A stretch of 64,000 nt of DNA from assembly GCF_032854445.1 (NCBI RefSeq), contig NC_088305.1, positions 19,701,717 to 19,765,716 of the forward strand, written 5' to 3'. The notes under the pieces were generated by a model, which saw nothing but the letters and a program-made list of their open reading frames with translations, searched no databases and had not been told where the DNA came from. Of this stretch, positions 55,622-64,000 are shown in pieces. Origin of the DNA: Liolophura sinensis (Eukaryota; Mollusca; Polyplacophora; Chitonida; Chitonidae). Each line of letters opens with the position of its first letter. The first letter of the stretch is position 1. Made by a program: the position numbers and the translations under genes.

Positions 55622-55854
55622 CCTGGTTTTGTTTTAACAATGATATAAAACTGCAGAAACACGCTGGAGCAAAAACCTCTTCCATGTAAATGTTCACAAC
55701 CCATGGTATCTCTGTAGTTAAACTCTGTCAAGATTATCACAATTTTCAACTACATCGATTTAAAGATCAAGGTGGTAACGGTCGGAAGTCGTCTTTCCAT
55801 GCCATGAACATTACATACCACACAAAACAGTAATGAATAGAGCCCAAAAACTCT
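55621..55854. other. TLR-C 3' flank
   Basis: Matches the A and B 3' flanks for only about 40 bp next to the stop codon (ACACAAAACA region), then unrelated. The left breakpoint of the A/C duplication therefore lies just 3' of the TLR-C stop. Confidence 0.55.
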
Positions 55855-58293
55855 TCAGCGAGCCATCCCATCCAGCAGACGGCTCCAGAAGATCCGTTCC
55901 TCGCCTGGGTCATCCTCGGGCCACACCAGGAATGTGATGTCTTTCCACAGGCTCAGCAGCGATTTGGACATTTCTGTCACAGGGATTTTTTCCATCATGA
56001 TCACTATAATGGCGTCTTCACGGCCGTCTCTTACCATGCGCATGCCCGCCATTTGAACTTCAAATTCACACCATTCACTTTTCATGAAAGCTTTGTTGAT
56101 CACCAAGATGATTTTCCGGCTGTTGTTCATGGCGTCCACAATGCTCTGCTGAATGTTTCCACCGGGGATAAAGTCGCGATCGTGAAGACACAGTGAGAAA
56201 TCGTTCTCAATTTCCAAAACTTTTCTCAAATCGATGCAAGCCCATCGGTAACTGGTGTAGTTGTAAGCCACGAATGCATCATATTTGTATTGCTCGTTGG
56301 TCAGCTCTTTATACACAGGGCCCCTCCTAAATTTTGTAAGAACCCAATATTTTATATTCCATCTGTAACGGTAGGCAAAGATTCCCAGCACAATCACCAC
56401 GGTGATCAAACAAGAACCAACTATGGAGAAGGTTAACCAAAATTTGCTGACACAGCTCACGTCCATGTTCTTCAGCTGTGACTGGAGGGCACACATTTTC
56501 ACCACTGTTCCATTCTGTAGGGTGCACGTCAGTGAGCAGAGTTCCTCCACAATGGCTGAACCTTCCAACAGCCAGTGCATAGTGTTCAGAGCATTACATG
56601 TGCAGATGAATGGGTTATGGCTTAGCGAAACTCTGCCAACTCCACCGGTTTGGAGTGGAAGGTCACTGGAAAACCACTTAATTTCTTTACCAGATAAAGA
56701 CGAAATAATATTGGATGATAAGTCAACGAATCTCAGCGAGACTAATCCATAAATAGATTCGGGTAAATGGATCAATTTGTTGTTGGCTAGAATCAAATTT
56801 TCCAGGCTCTTGAGTGGTTTGAAAATATCTAGGTTGAGTGTTACGAAATTATTACTGGATAGATCCAAGGTTCTTAAGTTTACTTGACTTTTGAATATGG
56901 CGGCATCCGAGTTCTGCTGCAAGCCTGTATTCAATCTACAGTTTTGGGCAACTAACACATCCAGTGATGTAAAATGTGAAAAGAATTTTGGAGACAGAAA
57001 ACTGCAGTCAAACCCAGATATGTTGAGCACTTTCAAGTTCTCCAGTCCAGACATGACAAAGGTACAGCCATCTACATTGTCATATGAGAGATCAAGAACT
57101 TGTAAATGGTGTGCATTTATAAATTTCAGATCTGATGTGCCATCTATTGCTCCACCAAGGAAACTCGCATTCAGCACTCGCAATGACTGGGGTAAGGTCA
57201 ACTGCACGGCCAGTCCGTCTCGGAACTTTGGCATACCTTGTTCCACTGAGAAATGTGTCATACCCAAAGTATATCCTCGACCTGGACTAATATCGAGGTA
57301 ATCCAATCTGGGGAAACGAAGAAACACCAAGACAGTGAAAAAATCAGTAGCGATGGCTAGGTAGTTTCCGTTCATTCTAAAACTTTCCACGCACTCCGGA
57401 TAGCGGAATCCAAACAGGACATCTTTCCCGATGTGGATGAGCGCGTTGTCGCTTAGGTCCAAGTGACGCACACAAATATCCGCCAGGTGAACCGTGTTAT
57501 TTCGGGTAAGGATTAAGTTTTCTGGAACCCTGAGGCTCCCAGTGTTGGGGTTGCACCCTGAGATTGTAAGGTAAGTCAAATTATGATGCCTGAGGCCAGC
57601 GAGTGCGGAGAGTGCCTTGGTAATCCCGTTGGTCTTTAAACTTAATCTTGTCAAGAATGGAAAATATCTCAGAGTTCCTGCTTCTAAACCCTGACAGAGC
57701 AGCACTAGTGATTCGATCGGTAAATCTGAGAAGTAAGCGAATGTCTCAGGTCTGAGACTACCCCCAGACTCCCAGAAGTTTACGGAAAGGTTTTTAAGTT
57801 GTGACAGGTTTCTCACCCCTGGGCCAAAGGAACAGTTCCAAAGTCCATCAATGGTCAAGTCCTTCAACGAGCCAAGGTTGCTAAATATCTCGTCCGGAAA
57901 TCCTGGCGACTGGTCATAAATGTTGTCAGCCATATTTAGGATTTCCAGTTTTTCCAGAGGGTGAAATACTGTGGGTGGGTAGGATTTGTATCCCAGTAGC
58001 AGTTGATTGTTTCCGAGGTTTAGAAAAAGGAGCTGCAACAGACCTCCGAAAGCTGATGGTTCTAACCTCGTAAGTTTGTTCTGAGACAGATCCAGCGAGG
58101 TTAACGAATTTAAGTTGACGAAGGAGTCATTGGGTATACTTTGCAGACAATTCCAACTCAAGTTGAGACTCTCTGTTGTGGGCGAGATGTTTGTCGGTAC
58201 GGTCTGGAGTTCGTGGTGACTGAGATCGACATGATGACTCTTCTTCGCGGCGCAGTAAAGCACGATTGTCAGCAGCAGGACAGGAGCCTTCAT
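55855..58293 (-). CDS. Toll-like receptor C (intact, single exon)
   Basis: 812 residues, ATG at 58293 to TGA at 55857-55855. Same domain order as TLR-A with all TIR boxes intact (YKYDAFVAY, RDFIPGG, FW). The patch at about 125-165 is identical in type to A. The stretch at about 306-385 (NYLAIATDFFTVLVFLRFPR, then GGAIDGTSDL) differs sharply from both A and B. TIR differences from A are scattered and few (for example Val to Ile, Leu to Arg, Glu to Lys, Asp to Glu), some outside the core motifs. It shares its 5' flank and the adjacent LINE with TLR-A. Confidence 0.97.
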   Translation of the reverse strand: MKAPVLLLTIVLYCAAKKSHHVDLSHHELQTVPTNISPTTESLNLSWNCLQSIPNDSFVNLNSLTSLDLSQNKLTRLEPSAFGGLLQLLFLNLGNNQLLLGYKSYPPTVFHPLEKLEILNMADNIYDQSPGFPDEIFSNLGSLKDLTIDGLWNCSFGPGVRNLSQLKNLSVNFWESGGSLRPETFAYFSDLPIESLVLLCQGLEAGTLRYFPFLTRLSLKTNGITKALSALAGLRHHNLTYLTISGCNPNTGSLRVPENLILTRNNTVHLADICVRHLDLSDNALIHIGKDVLFGFRYPECVESFRMNGNYLAIATDFFTVLVFLRFPRLDYLDISPGRGYTLGMTHFSVEQGMPKFRDGLAVQLTLPQSLRVLNASFLGGAIDGTSDLKFINAHHLQVLDLSYDNVDGCTFVMSGLENLKVLNISGFDCSFLSPKFFSHFTSLDVLVAQNCRLNTGLQQNSDAAIFKSQVNLRTLDLSSNNFVTLNLDIFKPLKSLENLILANNKLIHLPESIYGLVSLRFVDLSSNIISSLSGKEIKWFSSDLPLQTGGVGRVSLSHNPFICTCNALNTMHWLLEGSAIVEELCSLTCTLQNGTVVKMCALQSQLKNMDVSCVSKFWLTFSIVGSCLITVVIVLGIFAYRYRWNIKYWVLTKFRRGPVYKELTNEQYKYDAFVAYNYTSYRWACIDLRKVLEIENDFSLCLHDRDFIPGGNIQQSIVDAMNNSRKIILVINKAFMKSEWCEFEVQMAGMRMVRDGREDAIIVIMMEKIPVTEMSKSLLSLWKDITFLVWPEDDPGEERIFWSRLLDGMAR

Positions 58294-58826
58294 AACTCTC
58301 TGTCTGCCTCTTCGAGAGGCGCCTTCAGAAAAGATTTCTTCTTTTATGGATGAATTGTCCTTATCTCAGTGTGACGGTACAACGATGTCCATACCCTCTG
58401 TTCAAATATATTGAACGTGTACGACTGACTTGAGTCCGCCTGTAAGGAGGGGTAAGGACTGAATGCCTCTAAACCACACATGCATGTCTTGACTGTCTGA
58501 AATGCATTGAAGCCAGCTTGAAAAAAGAGTAAGGTTTATAGTTTGTCAGGCAGGCTGAGAGAGAACGATATATAGAGCATTACTATGAGAGCTGTGTCTA
58601 TATAGTCTAGTATAGTTTGTCAGACAGGCTTTATGTAAACCCCATTGCGCTGAAATGGGATACAGCGATCATTTTTCGCATACCTTCCTGTTTCAGAGTT
58701 ACTCAATCGGTTAATTACATGCATTATATAAAGGCTGAGAAAGAACGATCTTTATATATAGCATTACTATGAGAGTTGTGTCTGTATATTCCATGGGCGC
58801 GTGCGCCAACTTTGTTTAGTACATTA
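58294..58826. other. TLR-C 5' flank (shared with TLR-A)
   Basis: Near-identical counterpart of 26456-26988, including the TATA-like sites and GGGCGCGTGCGCC. Confidence 0.5.
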
Positions 58827-58936
58827 CATGTATGTATGTATGTATGTGTGTATGTATGTATGTATGTATGTATGTATGTATGAATGATGTATGTATGTAT
58901 GTATGTATATATGTAGGTAGGTAGGTAGGTAGGTAG
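58827..58936. repeat. (TATG)n/(TAGG)n microsatellite, unit C
   Basis: Shorter counterpart of 26989-27122, with fewer TATG units and the same GAATGATG interruption. Confidence 0.9.
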
Positions 58937-59200
58937 GTGAGTCCCTGGCTGGCCGTGGAACTAGCCTTTGCGCTCTCAGCTTTTGTTTAGTGGTCACCCA
59001 GTCTGAAGGTGGTGTGACATTACGTTCTGTCGCTCTTAGAGGCAGGACGTATTCACTAGCCTCTCTGTAAATAGCCTGTACATAGTTTAGTGCATTTCCA
59101 CTTTGTAATATCGTATCTATTTTGCACTCAGCATCCACACTGTTCCAAACGCATAGTTGTGGTCCTCTTTTTAGGGTAGTAGTTCTCGCCCTGGCCCACA

Positions 59201-60391
59201 ATGTTGTGGGCAGGGCGAGTAAATAGACCCTTAAGCCTTAAGCTTGTAATACAAGGAGGTGTACAACCGGTTGAAGTATACAATCGGCTAAAGGAGTTAG
59301 TGGGGAGTGGGCCTAATGTCCTAAAGGGACTATTCAATGTCTCTAGAGATGTCTGGAATGTTACAGTGGCTACGCAAACTGTGAAGGAACAGCTGTTGAC
59401 TAGCGGCTTCTCATTTAACGGGGTAGATTGCCCGATATATGATGTGGTGGAGCAAAGGCTCCTGGTTAGATCTCGATGTCCGATCGATGTGCCCGATGAC
59501 ACTATTCGAGGTTTGATGTCCCGGTATGGCACGGTCCATCACGTCACCCGGGAACATTACCTTTTTGATAGGTCACTTGAGAATGGTATGCGCCGTATTT
59601 ACATGAGTGGTGTGACGGAGATCATTCCACAATCAATTTCGGTTGGGAATTTTAGAATTCCTTTGTGGTACAGAGGTCAGGTCCGTGCCTGTCACATCTG
59701 TGATAGCGCAGAACATTTCAAGGCCGACTGTCCTTTAAAGGATAAATGCCTCAAGTGTAAACAAGCAGGCCACTTTCAAAAGGACTGCCCGCTGAGCGAT
59801 GAAAATGACAATGGCGATAATGACGATAACGATTGCAATGATAATGATGATGATGATAAAGATAGTAATGTTTATGAAGTTGAAGGTGACAATAAAGATG
59901 AGAATGAAGGTCGAGGAGATGATGATGGTAATTATAGTGAGGGACATGGGAATGATATGAAAATTGGGGTTTCTGGCGAGTCTGTTCCTTCCAGTCAACA
60001 AAATAAAGGGACTTTGGATAACTCTGCTGCTGACAACGAGGAAGCTGGAGAGTGGCAAGTTGTCACTAACTCCATGTCCTCCAGCAAAAAGATTCGAAAT
60101 AAGCGCATTGATGCTACAAATAAGGTCAGGAAGTTAAGCGAATCGCCAGTAGTAGGTGGGCCCCAGAGCCTTTGCGAGGCATCTCAGACGTCAAATAGCC
60201 CGGAGTGGGTTGTCGGTATGAATCAAAACTCGAATTCCTCCTCACCCCCTAGATCGTCAGAAATTTCGAATACTACGCCATCCTGCATTAAGGAGACGCA
60301 ATCCAGTGGCTTGACGCTCTCCAAAGGTGCACTTGGTAAGAGTCCGTCCTTATGGGGTAGGACGTTCAGCCCTGACCCGTCTACAAGTTAG
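59201..60391 (+). CDS. LINE copy C ORF1, long but truncated by a 7-bp deletion
   Basis: 396 codons open from the ATG. CCHC knuckles at 164-177 and 183-196 are followed by an Asp/Asn-rich acidic tract (200-235) and a Ser-rich, polar C-terminal half. ORF1 proteins coat LINE RNA; the CCHC knuckles bind nucleic acid. Compared with copy A, a 7-base deletion near 60386 brings an early stop. The original C-terminal basic part persists out of frame to 60711. Confidence 0.85.
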   Translation: MLWAGRVNRPLSLKLVIQGGVQPVEVYNRLKELVGSGPNVLKGLFNVSRDVWNVTVATQTVKEQLLTSGFSFNGVDCPIYDVVEQRLLVRSRCPIDVPDDTIRGLMSRYGTVHHVTREHYLFDRSLENGMRRIYMSGVTEIIPQSISVGNFRIPLWYRGQVRACHICDSAEHFKADCPLKDKCLKCKQAGHFQKDCPLSDENDNGDNDDNDCNDNDDDDKDSNVYEVEGDNKDENEGRGDDDGNYSEGHGNDMKIGVSGESVPSSQQNKGTLDNSAADNEEAGEWQVVTNSMSSSKKIRNKRIDATNKVRKLSESPVVGGPQSLCEASQTSNSPEWVVGMNQNSNSSSPPRSSEISNTTPSCIKETQSSGLTLSKGALGKSPSLWGRTFSPDPSTS

Positions 60392-60703
60392 ACACTAGAG
60401 ATATAGCAGATTGCCTTGATCCTCAGGGAAGCTCTCAGCAATCTGATATGTCTAGGGCTGGTGGAGAATCCAATATGGAGTAATCTCTTTCTTAAATGGA
60501 TGCACCCGAAGACTTGCCTGCCTATACCAATGGCAAGGGTGAGGTCTTGGTACCTGTCTCAACATCCCTGGGGTCGTATTATCGCACATTGCGACGAGAC
60601 TCTAAAGTTGACAAGGTTAAAAAGCAGAGGAAGTTGATAACGTTGTCACAGGAGGATTTTGCTGAGCGTAGGGCAGCGATGTACAAGAAGTCCAGAAAAA
60701 AGA

Positions 60704-61010
60704 GTGAGTGAGTGAGTGCTTAGGGTGCATGTACGTGTAATGTGCCTTCTTGTTGCAGGACGGATTTCCACCGCTCTTTTATTTAGTGCTGCTTCACTGA
60801 GACGACTTACCGAAGGCAAGTAAGCTGCCCCGCCCGAGCCATTATATTGATACGGGTCAACCAGTCGTTGCACTATCCCCTTCATGCCGAACACCAAGCG
60901 AGGAAGTTACAACTTCCTCTTTTAAAGTCTTAGGTGTGACTCGATCAAGGATTGATCCTGGATCTACCAGTCCCGAAGTGGACGCTCTACCAACTGTGCT
61001 ATCCGGGCCG
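60704..61010 (-). mobile_element. SINE (family 2) inside LINE copy C
   Basis: Same insertion as 28898-29203, with target-site duplication GTCCAGAAAAAAGA at 60690-60703 and a slightly altered right copy from 61011 (an extra C and extra AAAAAG). Confidence 0.93.
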
Positions 61011-61048
61011 GTCCCAGAAAAAAGAAAAAGAATAAATAAATATTAATA

Positions 61049-64000
61049 ATGGCTACTACAAAGATCTTACAGTGGAACTGTAGAGGATTGTGGTGTAACC
61101 TCGCAGAGCTCCAGATGTTAGCTCAAGACCTCAATCCTGTAGCTTTTAGCTTGCAGGAAACTCTGATGACTGATCCTAGTTATCAATGTCGAGGTTATGT
61201 ATCTCATCACGCTGTTGCCACGTCTACGAATGGAAAGGCATCAGGGGGTTCTTCTCTTTTGATTAGGCAGGGTGTAATACACAATAGAATGGCACTGAAC
61301 ACCGATTTGCAGGCGGTGGCGGTGCGTATCACACTTAGTATAGTATTAACAATCTGTTCTATTTATATACCACCTTCTTCTACTCTTCACCAACAAGAGC
61401 TGCAAAATTTATATGATCAATTACCTAAACCGTGTCTTCTTTTGGGAGACTTTAATGCCCATAGTGTTCTCTGGGGTGACTCTAAACGTAACCAGAAGGG
61501 CTCTGTATTGGAGGATTTTATATCTAATAAATCTCTATGCGTCTTAAATGACGGCACACATACTTACCTTCATCCTACAAAGGGAATTTATTCGGTCCTT
61601 GATTTAGCTCTGGCTGATGCAGGGCTAAGATCGGAATTCAGCTGGAGCGTCCATGATGATCTGTGCGGAAGCGACCACTTCCCCACCATACTTACCCTTG
61701 AGGAGCCGGTATCTTCCTCCCTTCCACCCTTTAATTATGATAAAGCAGACTGGCCCCGCTTTGCTGTTCTGTGTGGTGAAACACTTACTAGCGACCTTTT
61801 TCTTGATGCAGTTGATCCTATCCAGTTATTCTCGGATCAGCTAATCGATGTAGCCTCCAAATGTATCCCGAAATCTTGTGCGGTTCCTCGTATTAAGAAA
61901 CCGTGGTTCACGGAGGACTGTAAACGAGCAAGGCGTTTCAGGAAACGTGCTGAGCGCGTGTACCGATGTAGACCATCTCCCGGTAATTTAGACGATGTTA
62001 GGCGTACTCGAGCTAAAGCTCGTAGGACTATCAAACAGTCCAAACGTGACTCTTGGAAACGTTATGTTTCTAAGATTAATCATCGTACCCCTATGTCAAA
62101 AGTCTGGAATATGATCCAACGCATCAAAGGCAAGGGATCCGATGTCACTGTCAATCATCTTAAAGACGGAAATAATTCTTTGACAGAAAAACTTGACATA
62201 GCCAATAGGGCGCTTCTTTTGCGCACCATTCGTCTTCAGATAATTACTTGCCTCAGTTCCAGCGTAACAAGGAACGGACCGAGGCAAGTCCTCTTGATTT
62301 TACATCCTCTAATGAAGAATCCTACAATGCTAAATTTTCTCTACATGAACTATCCGCATCCCTTAGCAAGGCCCATAACTCAACTCCAGGGCCAGATGAT
62401 ATCCACTATCAGCTTTTACGACACCTTCCAGAATCTTCCTTGAGGGTGCTTCTTGGAATTTTTAATACCATTTGGATTTCCGGGAATTTTCCTGCCTCAT
62501 GGCAAAACGCTATTATTGTCCCCATCCCAAAGCCCGGAAAGGATTCTACCGATCCAAATAACTATCGTCCTATTTCCTTAACCAGTTGTGTATGCAAGAC
62601 TATGGAGAGGATGATTAACGATCGCTTGGTTTGGTTTTTGGAGACTAATGAGTTGATAAGCGACATTCAATGTGGATTTCGAAAGAATCGCAGTACTGTT
62701 GATCACCTTGTTCGTCTAGAATGCTTTATTAAGAACGGTATCGTTAATCGTGACCATGTCGTATCTGTCTTTTTTGATCTGGAAAAGGCATATGACACTA
62801 CTTGGAAATATGGCATTATGAAAGATATGCATGGATTTGGACTTAGAGGCCGGCTTCCTGACTTTATTCGTAAATTCTTAGACCATCGTCACTTCCAAGT
62901 TCGGGTTGGGGCTACCCTATCTGACTACTTTGAACAAGACCAGGGGGTTCCTCAAGGCAGCATTTTATCAGTTACTCACTTTAGCATTAAGATTAATAGC
63001 CTTGCAAGAGTTTTATCTCCTAGTATGAATGCGTCCCTTTTTGTGGACGATCTTGGTATCTCTTGTCGAGGCAAAGGTATGCAGACTATTGAGAGACAGC
63101 TGCAGATTTGCCTTAACAAAATCCATGCCTGGGCACTGGAGAACGGATTTAAGTTCTCCAAGTCGAAGGCTAACTGTGTACACTTTTGTCGGAAGTACTT
63201 CCCCCATGAAGACCCCAAGGTATTTTTAGATGGATCCCCCATCAAGGTTGTGCTGGAGGCAAAATTCCTCGGTGTGATCTTCGATAGGCACCTTACATTT
63301 GAATCTCACATTAATTATCTTAGAGCCAGATGCCTAAAGGCGCTTGATATTTTGAAGGTTGTCTCTAGTGCTCGATGGGGAGGGGATCATGAAACCCTAC
63401 TTCAGCTCTATCGAGCACTGATTCGTTCTAAGCTAGACTATGCCTGCAGTGTTTATGGAGGTGCGTCACGCTCCCAGTTGAAGAAACTCAATACTGTACA
63501 TCACCAGGCCCTACGGTTGTGCTTAGGTGCTTTCCGTACCTCTCCTGTGGAGAGTCTGTATGTTGAAGCAAACGAGCCTCCCCTGGAGCTTCGAAGAACT
63601 AAACTATCCTTACAGTATATCACCAAGCTTAGAGCCAATCCATCCAACCCAGCCTTTGATTGTGTCTTCCATCCGGAATTTGAAGACTTATATGCTCAGA
63701 AGCCATCCATTGTTCCTCCACTGGGTGTCCGCATCCAGGAACATGTGCAAGCAGCTGAACTTGGGCTGGATACTATCACCCCCATACGCATCCAGGAAGA
63801 CCCACCGTGGTTATGTCCTGAGCCTCAGGTTGATACCTCGCTCTCCTCCCTGAAGAAATCTTCCACCAACCCTTTAGTATACCAGCAGGAGTTTAGTAAT
63901 ATGTGTTCAAAGTATCCATTTTATCACCGCATATTAACTGACGGTTCCAAGAATGATGATGGCGTGGCTTCTGCCGCTGTCCTTGGACCCAGAACCGTTT
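61049..64000 (+). pseudogene. LINE copy C ORF2 (APE-RT-RNase H), one frameshift, runs off the edge
   Basis: The ATG opens 464 codons carrying a complete endonuclease: Asn10 (QWNCRGL), Glu37 (QET), GDFNAH at 133-138 and SDH at 208-210. A single frameshift near 62205 moves the linker and RT (motifs GPDDI, FFDLEKAYD, VPQGSILS, FVDD) to another frame. That frame stays open to the right edge, so the nominal frame ends early at 62443. The start of RNase H (TDGS) is visible just before the edge. The TGA found at 32187 in copy A would fall beyond the window. Confidence 0.88.

Larger units (their letters stand above)
58937..64000 (+). mobile_element. LINE with RNase H, copy C, cut by the right edge
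   Basis: Same structure as 27123-33070 with the same SINE between the ORFs. It extends to the start of RNase H at the window edge. Better preserved than copy A: endonuclease and RT frames are each long, with one frameshift between them. Confidence 0.92.

Noticed and set aside
55152..55749. Frames with poly Cys-Val or His-Thr
   Set aside because: Simple translation of the CA microsatellite.

Overview
The window is animal genomic DNA: AT-rich, intron-containing and packed with retroposons. Two tRNA-derived SINE families, several CCHC/APE/RT/RNase H LINE parts, a Penelope-like remnant and intronless Toll-like receptors point to a lophotrochozoan, most likely a mollusc. That is inference from repeat types and gene style; no species can be named from the sequence alone.

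Layout. (1) 1-7900: the 5' part of a minus-strand SLC28-type concentrative nucleoside transporter. Three exons (7900-7772, 6260-5884, 1261-1117) join with matching splice phases; the rest of the gene lies beyond the left edge. Its introns hold an 18-bp minisatellite, SINEs, a pair of fold-back elements and a palindromic double CRE. (2) 7901-13690: intergenic DNA with SINE copies, a 200-N assembly gap and a cluster of short AACACA/TGTGTT palindromes. (3) 13690-64000: a recently amplified tandem cluster of three intact, single-exon, minus-strand Toll-like receptor genes (A 24017-26455, B 49878-52322, C 55855-58293). A and B share about 13 kb of 3' and 5' flank. A and C instead share the 5' flank and a downstream-lying LINE. 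A further spacer segment (37580-39330) recurs at 53690-55475.

Mobile DNA records the duplication history. A 5.7-kb element with terminal inverted repeats (17679-23409; 4.9 kb in the B unit, 44341-49261) splits an older SINE. An uninterrupted SINE joined to the same flanking DNA survives at 8872-9260. An I-superfamily-like LINE (27123-33070; 58937 to the right edge) lies next to TLR-A and TLR-C but not TLR-B. Both LINE copies carry the same SINE between ORF1 and ORF2, so they come from one duplication and not from two insertions. The LINE 3' end resembles the tail of that SINE family, which suggests a LINE/SINE partnership.

The TLR proteins are complete (signal peptide, LRRs, one cysteine cluster, transmembrane helix, TIR). 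They differ mostly in two short ectodomain patches while the TIR domains are nearly identical. This pattern suggests gene conversion and/or selection on ligand-facing surfaces. TLR-B has a different upstream region from A and C.
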